Assembly (NCBI RefSeq): GCF_014197105.1
Contig: NZ_JACIEV010000003.1
Location: forward strand, 248,001-312,000
Length of the DNA: 64,000 nt
DNA from: Sphingomonas jinjuensis
GTDB lineage: Bacteria; Pseudomonadota; Alphaproteobacteria; Sphingomonadales; Sphingomonadaceae
Reading direction: 5' to 3'
The first letter of the stretch is position 1. Every line of letters begins with the position of its first letter. The notes below the pieces were generated by a model. That model had not been told where the DNA came from. It did not search any database and was given only the letters and a program-made list of their open reading frames with translations. Of this stretch, positions 50,386 to 60,000 are shown in pieces. The translations under genes and the position numbers were made by a program.

Positions 50386-51384
50386 CTATGCCCAGCCTTC
50401 GAGGACCTGATCGGGCGGACGGTGGCCGTCGGCCCACATGCGGATGTTCTGGATCACCTTCTCGCCGGTCGCGATGCGGCCTTCGAAGGTCGCCGAGCCC
50501 ATGTGCGGGGTCATGACGACGTTGGGAAGGGCGAGTAGGCGTGGGTCGATGCGCGGTTCGTGTTCCCAGACGTCGAGGCCAGCGCCGGCAAGACGGCCCG
50601 CCTCCAGCGCCTCGACCAGCGCCTCCTCGTCGACGATGCCGCCGCGGCTGGCGTTGATGAGGAAGACATGGGGCCGCATCAGCGCGATACGGTCGCGGTC
50701 GATCAGGTCGCGGCTGTCGGCGTTGAGCGGGGTGTGGATGGTGACGATGTCGACGCGGGCGAGAAGCGCGTCGAGATGGGGGTGCCATTCGGCGCCCAGT
50801 TCCGCCTCCAGCACCTTGGGCAGGCGGTGGCGGTTGTGATAATGGATCGACAGGCCGAAGGCGCGGGCGCGGCGGGCGACCGCCTGGCCGATGCGGCCCA
50901 TGCCGACGATGCCGAGCGCCTTGCCGCCGATACGGTGGCCGAGCATGCCGCCGGGGCTCCAGCCCTTCCACGTTCCCGAACGGACGAGCTTCTCGCCCTC
51001 CGCCAGCCGACGCGGGACCGACAGGATCAGCGCCATCGTCATGTCGGCGGTATCCTCGGTCAGGACGCCCGGCGTATTGGTGACGATGATGCCGCGGGCG
51101 CGGGCGGCCTTGAGGTCGATGTGGTTCACGCCGGCGCCGTAGTTGGCGATCAGCTTCAGCCGGTGGCCGGCATTGCCTATCAGATCGGCATCGATGTCGT
51201 CGGTGACGGTGGGGACGAGGACGTCGCACGACGCCATCGCCGCGGCGAGCTGGTCGCGCGTCATCTTCACGTCGCCGCGGTTGTTCTGCGTGTCGAACAA
51301 CGCCTCGAGCCGCTCCATCACCGTGTCGGTCAGCTCGCGCGTCACGATGACGCGGGGATGGGGGCAGCGGCGCGTGTCGGTCAT
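50386..51384 (-). CDS. D-2-hydroxyacid dehydrogenase (glyoxylate/hydroxypyruvate reductase-like)
   Basis: 332 residues. NAD(P)-dependent D-isomer-specific dehydrogenase: the Rossmann motif is ALGIVGMGRIGQAVA, the catalytic arginine region is NASRGGIVDEEAL, the glutamate is in WEHEP and the histidine in TPHMGSAT. LKLIANYGAGVNHIDL is the N-terminal substrate loop. It most resembles the GyaR-type glyoxylate reductases, but formate, glycerate and phosphoglycerate enzymes share these motifs. I chose the ATG MTDTRRCP; the frame is open upstream without homology. It is divergent from the SH3 gene. Confidence 0.9.
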   Translation of the reverse strand: MTDTRRCPHPRVIVTRELTDTVMERLEALFDTQNNRGDVKMTRDQLAAAMASCDVLVPTVTDDIDADLIGNAGHRLKLIANYGAGVNHIDLKAARARGIIVTNTPGVLTEDTADMTMALILSVPRRLAEGEKLVRSGTWKGWSPGGMLGHRIGGKALGIVGMGRIGQAVARRARAFGLSIHYHNRHRLPKVLEAELGAEWHPHLDALLARVDIVTIHTPLNADSRDLIDRDRIALMRPHVFLINASRGGIVDEEALVEALEAGRLAGAGLDVWEHEPRIDPRLLALPNVVMTPHMGSATFEGRIATGEKVIQNIRMWADGHRPPDQVLEGWA

Positions 51385-51464
51385 GGCGAAGCGGGTGTGG
51401 CGACCCGGCGATGACGCGTCAACGGGAGTTGAAGCGGTGGCGGTCGGCGGCATAGAGACGGGGC

Positions 51465-51959
51465 ATGACCATGAGCCGCCTCGCCATTCTTTCCGCCCTC
51501 GTCGCGACGATCGGGCTCGATACCGCGGCCGGCGCCGCCGAGGCCAAGCGCGAGCCGCCTTATTACGCCTCGATCGCGCCGGGCCGGGCACGGACCCGGA
51601 CCGGGCCGGCGCGCGCCTACCCCGCCAGCTGGCTGTACCAGCGCGCCGACCTGCCGGTGAAGGTGGTCGCGGTGTACAAGGAATGGCGGCGGATCGAGGA
51701 CCCTGACGGCGCGCAGGGTTGGATGCTGGGCAATATGGTCAGCAGCACGCGGACCGCGATCGTGCGCGGCAGCGAGCCGGTCGAGATGCGCGATGCGCCG
51801 GGCGGTTCGGGCAAGCTGCTGTGGCGCGCGGCGCCGGGCGTCGTCGGTCGGATCAGCCGGTGCGAAGCGGGCTGGTGCCGGTTCGACGTGAAGGGGCAGG
51901 CGGGCTTCGTGGCGGTCGAGGGATTGTGGGGCGTGGAGCCGGGGGAGCGGGTGCCGTGA
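51465..51959 (+). CDS. Exported SH3-domain protein
   Basis: 164 residues. A signal peptide (about 1-24) is followed by two bacterial SH3-like segments. RARTRTGPARAYPASWLYQ, VKVVAVYKEWRRIEDPDG and GWMLGNMVS form the first; the second half (VRGSEPVEMRDAPGGS, CEAGWCRFDVKGQAGFV) is a degenerate second copy with a likely C-C disulfide. Proteins of this SH3_4 type are exported and often bind cell-wall material. The gene is monocistronic. A two-hairpin repeat separates it from the convergent thiolase gene. Confidence 0.83.
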   Translation: MTMSRLAILSALVATIGLDTAAGAAEAKREPPYYASIAPGRARTRTGPARAYPASWLYQRADLPVKVVAVYKEWRRIEDPDGAQGWMLGNMVSSTRTAIVRGSEPVEMRDAPGGSGKLLWRAAPGVVGRISRCEAGWCRFDVKGQAGFVAVEGLWGVEPGERVP

Positions 51960-51965
51960 GGCGAT

Positions 51966-52071
51966 TGCCCCTCCCTTGAAGGGAGGGGTTGGGGTGAGTT
52001 GTTTCCCAGGGCGACAGGCTCTGCGAGGCTCCGGACCCACCCCCCGACCCCTCCCTTCCAGGGAGGGGAGA
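51966..52071. repeat. Two-hairpin palindromic repeat (CCCCTCCCTT family)
   Basis: The left hairpin is CCCCTCCCT-tga-AGGGAGGGG and the right hairpin is CCCCTCCC-ttcca-GGGAGGGG, joined by GTTGGGGTG / CACCCCCCGAC. It separates the convergent SH3 and thiolase genes. Both hairpins would form in RNA from either strand. Confidence 0.88.
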
Positions 52072-52078
52072 AGGAACG

Positions 52079-53266
52079 TCAGTCCACCAGCTCCAGCGCC
52101 ACCGCGGTGGCTTCGCCGCCGCCGATGCAGAGGCTGGCGACGCCCTTCTTCAGGCCGCGGTTCTGGAGAGCGGCGATCAGGGTCGCCATGATGCGCGCGC
52201 CGCTGGCACCGATCGGATGGCCGAGCGCAGTGGCACCGCCGTTGACGTTGACCTTGGCGTGATCGATGCCGAGGTCGCGCATCGCGATCATCGAGACGCA
52301 GGCGAACGCCTCGTTGATCTCGAACAGGTCGACGTCGGCTACCGACCAGCCGGCCTTGTCGAGCACCTTCTTCACCGCATCGACCGGCGCGGTCGTGAAG
52401 CGGGCGGGCTCATGCGCATGGGCGGCGGTGGCGACGATGCGGGCGACGGGGGTCAGTCCCTTGTCCGCGGCGACGCTCTCGCGCGTCATCACCAGCGCGG
52501 CGGCGCCGTCGCTGATCGACGAGGCGTTGGCGGCGGTGATCGTGCCGTCCTTGGCGAAGGCGGGCTTGAGCGTCGGAATCTTGGCGGGATCGCCCTTCGC
52601 GGGCTGCTCGTCCTTGTCGATCGTCTCGGTGCCCTTGCGGGTCTTCACCTCGACGGCGACGATCTCGCGGTCGAACCCGCCCGAGGTCTGCGCCGCTTGG
52701 GCGCGGGTCAGCGAGGCGACGGCATAGTCGTCCTGCGCGGCGCGGGTGAACTGGTATTCCTGGGCGGTATCCTCGGCGAACACGCCCATTGCCTTGCCGG
52801 GCTCGTACGCGTCCTCGAGCCCGTCGAGGAACATCGAGTCCATGATCCGGTCATGGCCGATCCGCGCGCCGCCGCGATGCTTGGCGAGCAGGTACGGCGC
52901 GTTGGTCATGCTCTCCATGCCGCCCGCGACCAGCATGTCGACCGAACCGGCCGCCAGCGCCTCGGCGCCCATGATCGCGGCCTGCATGCCCGATCCGCAC
53001 ATCTTGTTGACGGTGGTCGCCTCGACCGAGCGCGGCAGGCCCGCCTTCAGCGCCGCCTGGCGCGCCGGTGCCTGGCCGAGGCCGGCGGGCAGCACGCAGC
53101 CCATGTAGATACGCTCGACATCGTCGCCGGCAACGCCGGCACGCTCGACCGCCGCCTTGACCGCAGTGGCGCCGAGGTCAGTCGCCGATACGCCGGCGAG
53201 GCTGCCCTGGAACGAGCCCATCGGGGTGCGGGCGTAGGAGAGGATGACGACGGGATCGGTGGCCAC
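52079..53266 (-). CDS. Acetyl-CoA C-acetyltransferase (thiolase)
   Basis: 395 residues, thiolase II type, joining two acetyl-CoA to acetoacetyl-CoA or the reverse. The acyl-accepting cysteine is C90 in [11 protein letters not shown], and the two remaining active-site regions are [17 protein letters not shown] (histidine) and [12 protein letters not shown] (cysteine). It could serve PHB synthesis, ketone-body or amino-acid breakdown; no phaB or phaC is adjacent to decide between phaA and atoB. The start is a GTG ([10 protein letters not shown]) with GGAGAT 8 bases upstream; the frame upstream of that is not family-like. Confidence 0.93.
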   Translation of the reverse strand: MATDPVVILSYARTPMGSFQGSLAGVSATDLGATAVKAAVERAGVAGDDVERIYMGCVLPAGLGQAPARQAALKAGLPRSVEATTVNKMCGSGMQAAIMGAEALAAGSVDMLVAGGMESMTNAPYLLAKHRGGARIGHDRIMDSMFLDGLEDAYEPGKAMGVFAEDTAQEYQFTRAAQDDYAVASLTRAQAAQTSGGFDREIVAVEVKTRKGTETIDKDEQPAKGDPAKIPTLKPAFAKDGTITAANASSISDGAAALVMTRESVAADKGLTPVARIVATAAHAHEPARFTTAPVDAVKKVLDKAGWSVADVDLFEINEAFACVSMIAMRDLGIDHAKVNVNGGATALGHPIGASGARIMATLIAALQNRGLKKGVASLCIGGGEATAVALELVD

Positions 53267-53343
53267 GAATTTATCTCCGGCGAAGGGGATGAAGTTGAGC
53301 GATGATGTAGGGGCGGCGGCGCTGCCCCGGTAGGTCATGGGGA

Positions 53344-53592
53344 ATGGATACACTCACCATGACGATCAAGTGGTATGCCGCGCTGTCAGGTATTATCGCT
53401 GCCTTTATGGTCAGTCTCGACATCGGTCGCCGGGTGACGGGGTGGGGATTCGTGATCTTCTTGACCTCGTCCATCGCCTGGATTTCCGGCGCGGTGCTGG
53501 CCAAGGATCCCGCACTCGGCACGCAGAATGCGGTGCTGTTCGCGGTCAACGGTTTCGGGGTGTATCGTTATCTGGTTCGCAAGACCGCTTGA
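53344..53592 (+). CDS. Small two-helix membrane protein of unknown function
   Basis: 82 residues with two or three hydrophobic helices (about 8-24, 32-52 and 62-78) and short charged loops (DIGRRVTG, AKDPALGTQ). The C-terminus is GVYRYLVRKTA, cytoplasmic by the positive-inside rule. I do not recognise a named family. A second ATG six codons in (MTIKWYAAL) is an equally likely start. It is divergent from the thiolase gene and just ahead of the prepilin peptidase gene, probably in the same transcript. Confidence 0.68.
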   Translation: MDTLTMTIKWYAALSGIIAAFMVSLDIGRRVTGWGFVIFLTSSIAWISGAVLAKDPALGTQNAVLFAVNGFGVYRYLVRKTA

Positions 53593-53620
53593 GGCGCTGG
53601 GCTGGCCGATCGGGCTTGGG

Positions 53621-54337
53621 ATGCTCGGCGCGATCGTCGGGAGTTTCCTGGCGACGCTGGTCGTGCGCTGGCCGGCGGGGCGCGGGCTTGGCGGGCGCTC
53701 GGCGTGCGACGGCTGCGGGCGGACGCTGACCGCGATCGAGCTGGTGCCGCTGGTGAGTGCGGCGGTCCAGCGGTGGCGATGCCGGAGCTGCGGCGCGGCG
53801 ATCGATCCTAGGCATGGGCTGATCGAGGCAGGGTGCGCGCTGATCGGCGTGACCGCCGGCGTCGCGGTGGCGGGGCCGGAGGCTATGGCGGGCGCGATGT
53901 TCGGCTGGCTGTTGCTGACGCTGGCCGCGCTCGACGTCGCGGTGCTGTGGCTGCCAGATCGGCTGACGGGCACGCTGGCGGTGGCGGGACTGGCGACGGG
54001 GGCGCTGGGCGTGTGGCCGCCGATCGAGGACCGGCTGATCGGCGGCGTGGCGGGATTCGGCGTGCTTTGGCTGATCGCCGCCGCTTACCGCCGGATACGA
54101 GGACGCACGGGGATGGGCGGCGGCGATCCCAAGCTATTGGGCGCGATCGGGCTGTGGCTGGGGTGGCGGATGCTGCCGGCGGTGTTGTTGCTGGCGAGCC
54201 TGATCGGCGTCGGGCTGGTGCTGGCGGCGCGGATGAGCGGGCGCACCGTGAGCCGCGAGACGGCGATGCCGTTCGGGGCGCTGATGGCGGTGGCGGCTTA
54301 CCCGGCGTGGCTGGTGATGATAGGAGCGGTGGGATGA
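53621..54337 (+). CDS. Prepilin peptidase (A24 family) with zinc-cysteine N-terminal domain
   Basis: About 238 residues. A membrane aspartyl protease that cuts type II secretion or type IV pilus prepilins and methylates the new N-terminus. The cytoplasmic domain has two CxxC pairs (SACDGCGRT and CRSCGAAID). The catalytic aspartates are in ALDVAVLWLPDRLT and in the GxGD-type motif MGGGDPKLLGA. Six to seven helices follow. The start is uncertain: the ATG MLGAIVGSF is used here, but an ATG at 53528 that overlaps the previous gene would add a longer first segment. No pseudopilin or secretion genes are nearby. It overlaps the next gene by four bases. Confidence 0.85.
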   Translation: MLGAIVGSFLATLVVRWPAGRGLGGRSACDGCGRTLTAIELVPLVSAAVQRWRCRSCGAAIDPRHGLIEAGCALIGVTAGVAVAGPEAMAGAMFGWLLLTLAALDVAVLWLPDRLTGTLAVAGLATGALGVWPPIEDRLIGGVAGFGVLWLIAAAYRRIRGRTGMGGGDPKLLGAIGLWLGWRMLPAVLLLASLIGVGLVLAARMSGRTVSRETAMPFGALMAVAAYPAWLVMIGAVG

Positions 54338-54735
54338 TGACGCTCGCGTTCCTGTTGCTCCAGGCGGCGACCCAGCCGCTAGGGCCGATCGGCAGGCAGG
54401 CGCTGCCGGCCAAGGGTTGCGCCGCCTATCTCTGGAGCACGGGCGATCGGCAGCTGGTGGCATTGGCGGGCGCCGATCCGGCGCAGCTGCGGCTTTCGAT
54501 CGACGGCAAGACGATCGATCTGGCGCGCGCGAGCCAGGAGGGCGATGCGACGCTGGGCCTGCCGTCGCGGCAGCAGTTCCGCCGCGACGCGATCACCGCG
54601 ACGCTCGATCTGACGGTCGAGGTCACGCCCAATCTGCAACGCGGCGCGCGCGTACCAGAGGGGCTGCTGACGATCGAGCGGCCCGGTCAGGACGTGGCGC
54701 TGGTGCCGGTGGCGGGGCTGGTCGGCTGCGCCTGA
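54334..54735 (+). CDS. Exported hypothetical protein, coupled to prepilin peptidase
   Basis: 133 residues. A short hydrophobic N-terminus (MMTLAFLLLQAATQ) is a likely signal peptide. The rest is a compact beta-rich domain with two cysteines near the ends (GCAAYLW, VGCA) that could bridge. I do not recognise the family. Its ATG overlaps the prepilin peptidase stop (ATGA), so it is probably translated with it; whether it works with the peptidase or with the outer-membrane genes that follow is open. Confidence 0.62.
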   Translation: MMTLAFLLLQAATQPLGPIGRQALPAKGCAAYLWSTGDRQLVALAGADPAQLRLSIDGKTIDLARASQEGDATLGLPSRQQFRRDAITATLDLTVEVTPNLQRGARVPEGLLTIERPGQDVALVPVAGLVGCA

Positions 54736-54848
54736 CAGAGCCTGTCGAGGTCAAAAGACGGAAACCTTTCCCACCGACGGGCGTTGCGGGTTATCCGGGG
54801 GCGTATCGAAATACGAGCGACCCACAGGACAAGGGGGTCGTCGGTCGC

Positions 54849-57047
54849 GTGGCAGCAAGTTCGGGTAGACATTACTGGCTTGCCGTCGCGCTCGTTGCCG
54901 CAACCCCCGTCGCCGCTCAGCTGAACAAGCCGGGTACGGCACCGGCACAGGGACCCGATGCGCCCAAGCCGACACCGACGCTCGGTGCCACCGTCAGCGC
55001 GCAGGCGGCCGAGGTCGATCCCAAGGGCAACCAGCCGATCGTGCCGGAATCCGAGTTCGACGCGGCGATGCCGGCGCTGTCGGGCGACATCAACGCGCCG
55101 CTCGAACCGATGCCGAAGGATGCCGCAACGCAGGGTGCCACGCCGTCGACCGTCACACCGGTGACGGCGACGCCCGTGCTCGGCGAGGCGCTGCCGCCGC
55201 CGGCGACCGAGAATCCCCAGCTGGCCCAGCCGCTCGTGCCGCTGTCCGCCTTCAACACGCAGCCGCTGGAAACGGCGGCGGCCACCAAGGATCGCGACCT
55301 TCCCGAGATCCGTTACGAAACGGTGGTGAAGGGGCTCGACGAGCTGAAGCTGGCCGACGAGTTCAAGGGCCTGTCGGCGCTGCGCGAAGGCAAGGGCAAG
55401 GCGGCGAATGCGACCCAGGTTGCGGCGCGCGGTCGCGAGGACGAGGCGCTCGCGGTGCGGCTGATGAAGTCGCTCGGTTATTACGACGCCACCGCGGTCT
55501 CGACGATCGCGCAGGAAAAGGGCGCCGATGGCCAACCGGGGCGGCTGGTCGCGACGGTGACGGCGTCGCCGGGGCGGCTGTACAGGCTGTCGAGCGTGAC
55601 GATCGACGCACAGCCGACGGTGCCGGCCGATCTGGTGCGCCGAAACCTGCCGCTGAAGGTCGGCGATCCGATCGAGGCGGCGCGGATCCAGGGCGCCGAG
55701 GCGAACGTCAGCCTGCAATTGCCGCGCAACGGCTATCCCTTCGTCAAGGTTGGCGAACGCGACATCCTGCTCGACGATCAGTCGCCGACGCCGACCGGCG
55801 CCTATACGCTGCCGGTCGACACCGGGCCGCGATCGACGTTCGGCAAGCTGGTGAGCGCAGGCGATCCGGTGTTCGGGCTCGACCATCTCAACGTCTTCCC
55901 GCGGTTCAAGGAAGGCCAGCTCTACGACGTCCAGAAGACCGACGACCTGCGCGATGCGCTGGTCGCGACGGGCCTGTTTTCGGGCGTGGCGGTGCAGCCG
56001 CAACGGACCGGGCGGCCGGGGCCGGACGGGACCGAGCAGGTCGATCTGTTGGTGACGCAGACCAAGGGGCCGCCGCGCAGCCTGGCGGGCGAGGTCGGCT
56101 ATTCGACGGGGCAGGGCTTTACCGCGCAAGGCTCTTGGACCCACCGCAATCTGTTCCCGCCCGAAGGCGCGCTGATCGGCACGGTGATCGCGGGCACGCA
56201 GCAACAGGGCCTGTCGGGCACCTTCCGCCGCTCCAATGCGGGCAAGCGGGATCGCACGTTCACCGCGATCGCGTCGGCCCTGCACCAAAATTACGATGCG
56301 TTCGACGCCTTCACCGGCACGCTGTCGGCGCGGTGGAGCTATGACTCGACGCCGATCTGGCAGAAGAAGTTCACCTATTTCTACGGTGGCGAATTGGTCG
56401 GATCGAATGAGCGGGTCTACGACTTTGGGCGGGGCGATTATCGGCGGCGCAACTTCGGGATCGCGGCGATCCCGCTGCAGGCGATGTTCGATACGTCGAA
56501 CGATCTGCTCAATCCCACCAAGGGCTATCGCCTGAAGCTGAACCTCAGTCCCGAAACCGCGGTGAGCGGCGGCGTCAGGCCCTATGCGCGTACGATGGTA
56601 GAGGTGACGGGCTATTATCCGGTAACCCAGAGCATCGTCATCGCCGGCCGGGCGCGCGGCGGTTCGATACAGGGGATCGATCGCGACGATCTGGCGCCGT
56701 CGCGGCGCTATTACGGCGGCGGCGGCGGATCGGTGCGCGGCTATGGCTATCAGCGGCTGGGCCCGTTCGATCCCAACGGCAACCCGGTCGGCGGCCGCAG
56801 CCTCAACGAATTCTCGATCGAGGCGCGCTATCGCTTCGGCAACTTCGGCATCGTGCCCTTCGTCGATGCCGGCAACAGCTATGAGAGCAGCTTCCCGACC
56901 GCCTCGAACCTGAAGTTCGGTGCGGGGATCGGCGGGCGGCTCTACACCAACTTCGGGCCGCTCCGCATCGACGTCGCGACGCCGCTGAACAAGCGGCCGG
57001 GCGACAGCCGCGTCGCGCTCTACATCTCGATCGGGCAGGCATTCTGA
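54849..57047 (+). CDS. tamA: Outer-membrane translocation and assembly module protein TamA
   Basis: 732 residues, BamA/Omp85 superfamily. A signal peptide (about 1-24, ending PVAAQ) is followed by a 130-residue proline/alanine/threonine-rich region not seen in E. coli TamA. Three POTRA domains come next (about 150-400, including SLGYYDATAVST and RNGYPFVKVGERD). A 16-strand barrel ends in the family motif YGGGGGSVRGYGYQRLG and the C-terminal aromatic GQAF. It helps insert autotransporters and other outer-membrane proteins with TamB, whose gene overlaps by one base. The start is GTG at 54849, the only start near the signal peptide in this frame. A CGTAT-cgaa-ATACG hairpin lies in the leader (54802-54815). 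Confidence 0.92.
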   Translation: MAASSGRHYWLAVALVAATPVAAQLNKPGTAPAQGPDAPKPTPTLGATVSAQAAEVDPKGNQPIVPESEFDAAMPALSGDINAPLEPMPKDAATQGATPSTVTPVTATPVLGEALPPPATENPQLAQPLVPLSAFNTQPLETAAATKDRDLPEIRYETVVKGLDELKLADEFKGLSALREGKGKAANATQVAARGREDEALAVRLMKSLGYYDATAVSTIAQEKGADGQPGRLVATVTASPGRLYRLSSVTIDAQPTVPADLVRRNLPLKVGDPIEAARIQGAEANVSLQLPRNGYPFVKVGERDILLDDQSPTPTGAYTLPVDTGPRSTFGKLVSAGDPVFGLDHLNVFPRFKEGQLYDVQKTDDLRDALVATGLFSGVAVQPQRTGRPGPDGTEQVDLLVTQTKGPPRSLAGEVGYSTGQGFTAQGSWTHRNLFPPEGALIGTVIAGTQQQGLSGTFRRSNAGKRDRTFTAIASALHQNYDAFDAFTGTLSARWSYDSTPIWQKKFTYFYGGELVGSNERVYDFGRGDYRRRNFGIAAIPLQAMFDTSNDLLNPTKGYRLKLNLSPETAVSGGVRPYARTMVEVTGYYPVTQSIVIAGRARGGSIQGIDRDDLAPSRRYYGGGGGSVRGYGYQRLGPFDPNGNPVGGRSLNEFSIEARYRFGNFGIVPFVDAGNSYESSFPTASNLKFGAGIGGRLYTNFGPLRIDVATPLNKRPGDSRVALYISIGQAF

Positions 57048-60000
57048 TGGCCGACGAGGCGCCCGAGGTCGTGACCGTGAAGCCGCCACTGTGGCAGCGC
57101 GTGCTGAAGTGGATCGGCATCGCGATCCTGTGCGTGCTGCTGCTGATCGGCGTGGTCGTGATCGGGATCAACACCGATCCGGGCCGCCGCTTCGTCGCCG
57201 ACCGCATCGGCGGCTACAAGACCGCGTCGGGGCTGAACATCAAGGTCGGACGGATCGACGGGTCGCTCTACGGCGCGATGGTCCTGTCCGATGTGCGCGT
57301 GTCCGATCCGAAGGGCGTGTTCCTGACGAGCCCGAAGCTGACAGTCGCCTGGCGCCCGTTCGCCTTCGCGCGCAACCACGTCGACGTGCGCACGCTGTCG
57401 ACCGAGCTGGTGACGCTGGCGCGGAAGCCCGAGTTGATCCCGCAGCCGAGCGATCCCAACGCGCCGCTGCTGCCCGATCTCGATATCGACGTGAACACGC
57501 TGCACATCGGTCGGCTGGTGCTGCAGAAGCCGGTGACCGGGCAGACGCACATGATGCGGATCGACGGGCAGGTTCATATCGCCGACCGCCGGGCGCAGCT
57601 GGTCGCCGATGCGGCGGCGCTGCGGGGGCCGGGCGTGGCGGGCGGCGACCGGCTGCGGCTGCGGCTCGATGCGGTGCCCGAGGCGGACAAGCTCGACCTC
57701 GACTTGAAGCTGCAGGCGCCGGTCGGCGGCGTGGTGGGCACGATGGCGTCGCTGAAGGCGCCGTTGACCGCCAGCGTCGACGGGCGCGGCAGCTGGGCGT
57801 CGTGGCAGGGCCGTGCCCGCGCGACGCTGGGCGGCGGCGAGCTGGCGAACCTGGGGCTGAGCGCGAAGAACGGCCATATCGAGGTGCGCGGTCAGGCGCG
57901 GCCGGGGCTGTATCTGGAAGGGCCGGTCGAGCGGCTGACCGCACCGATGCTCAACGTCGCGATCGACGCGACGCTGGCGGAGCGGCGCGCGGATACGCGG
58001 ATCAAGCTGAAGAGCGAGGCGCTGGCGGTGGATGCGGGCGGTATCCTCGATCTCGCCAACAGCCGCTTCGGGAACTTCGCGGTCGATGCGCAGCTGCTGA
58101 CGCCAGGCGCGATTGCGACCAACCTGAACGGGCGCGACGTACGCGCGCGGCTGGTGCTCGACGGCGCCTTCGCGCTGCCGACGGTCGACTACAAGATATC
58201 GGCGCGAGCGCTTGGCTTCGGCACGACGGTGGTCGAGGACCTGTATGCCGAAGGGCTGGCACGGGTGAACAGCGACCGTATCCTGGTGCCGGTGAAGGCG
58301 CGGGCGCGGCGGGTGACCGGGCTCAACGCCTCGGTCGGCGGGCTGGCCAACAACGTGCGGATCGCGGGCGACTTCGCGGTGTCGATGCCCAACATCCTGT
58401 CGGACAACCTGCGCATCCGATCGGACAATATCGATGCGACGGCGGTGGTGGTCGCGAACGTCGAGACCGGGCGCTACACCGGCGCGCTGAAGGGGCGGGT
58501 GAACAACTTCCGCGTCGACAGCATCGGCATCATCAATCTGACGACCGACGCGCGGCTGGTGCCGGGGCCTCGCGGCGGGTTCGGCATCACCGGGCGCGTG
58601 GTGGCGCAGACGCGGCAGATCTTCAATTCGGGGATCAGCAGCTTCCTTGGCGGCAATGCGGTGGTGCGCGCCGACGTCGGCTATAGTCCCGAAGGCATCG
58701 TCACCTTCCGCAACCTTCGGCTCAGCGCGCCGCAGCTGCGCGTGACGCGGGGCGAGGGGCGGTTCGATCCGGCCAGCGGCGCGGTCGCGGTGAACGCCGA
58801 CGCCTATTCGACGCAGTACGGCCCGCTCTTCACGCGCGTGACCGGATCGGCGAGCGCGCCGGTCGTGGTGCTGCGCGCGCCGCGCCCGGGCGTCGGGATC
58901 GGGCTAGTCGACCTCAGCGCCCGAGTCGTCGGGCGCGGCGGCGCCTATGCGATCACGGCGAGCGGCGGGACCAGTTACGGGCCCTTCACCGCCGACGTGC
59001 TGGCGCGGCCGGGTGCGCAGCTGACGATCGACGTGCGGCGACTGTTGCTTGCGGGCATTTTGGCGAACGGCCGCGTGGTGCAGACCAAGGCGGGGCCGTT
59101 CCAGGGCGCCCTGCGCTTTGCCGGTCGCGGCATCGCTGGCGACGTTCGCCTCGCCAATCAGGGTGGCAACCAGCGCGCCGATGTGGCGGCGCGGGCGTAC
59201 AACGCCACCATTCCGGGCAACGTCGATTTCACCATCGGCCGGGCGATCGTGAACGCCAGCGTCGTCATGTTCCCGAAGGCGCTGCAGGTCGTCGCCGACG
59301 TCCAGCTCGCCGATACCCGCTACAACGCCTTTGTCATCGAGGCGGCGCGAGCGAAGGTGAATTATGTCGACGGCCGCGGGACGGCGCAGGCGCTGCTGAC
59401 GGGAACGTCGGGCGTGCCGTTGCGCGTCGCCGTGAACGCGCAGCTATCGCCGGGCAGCTATCTGGTCGCGGCGCAGGGACAGGCGAACGGCATCAACTTC
59501 CGCACCACGCCCGGCCGGATCGAGGCGGTGCGCGGTGGCGGCTATCGCCTGCTGCCGGTGCGGGTGACTTTCGACCAGGGCTCGATGCGCGTTGCCGGCT
59601 CGTTCGGCGGCGGGGTGACGGCGGTGCAGACGCGGCTCGACCGGCTCGACCTGTCGATCCTGTCGGCGTTCGTCCCCAACCTGGGCCTGTCGGGCCAGGC
59701 CACGGGCAGCCTCGACTATCGCCAGGCGGGCAGCGGCATCCCCGATGCCGACGCGCGGCTGACGATCGCAAACTTCCAGCGCACCGGGCTCGCCAGCGTG
59801 TCCGAGGCGGTGGGCATCACCTTCGCCGGCAAGCTGACGCCGACGGGCGGCGAGGCGCGGGCGCTGGTGCAGCGCGGGACGACGACGGTCGGACGCCTGC
59901 TCGCGACGATGCGGCCGCTGCCGCCGGGCGCGGGATCCTGGACGACGCGGCTGATGCAGGCGCCGCTTGCCGGGGGCATCCGCTACAACGGGCCGTCGGC

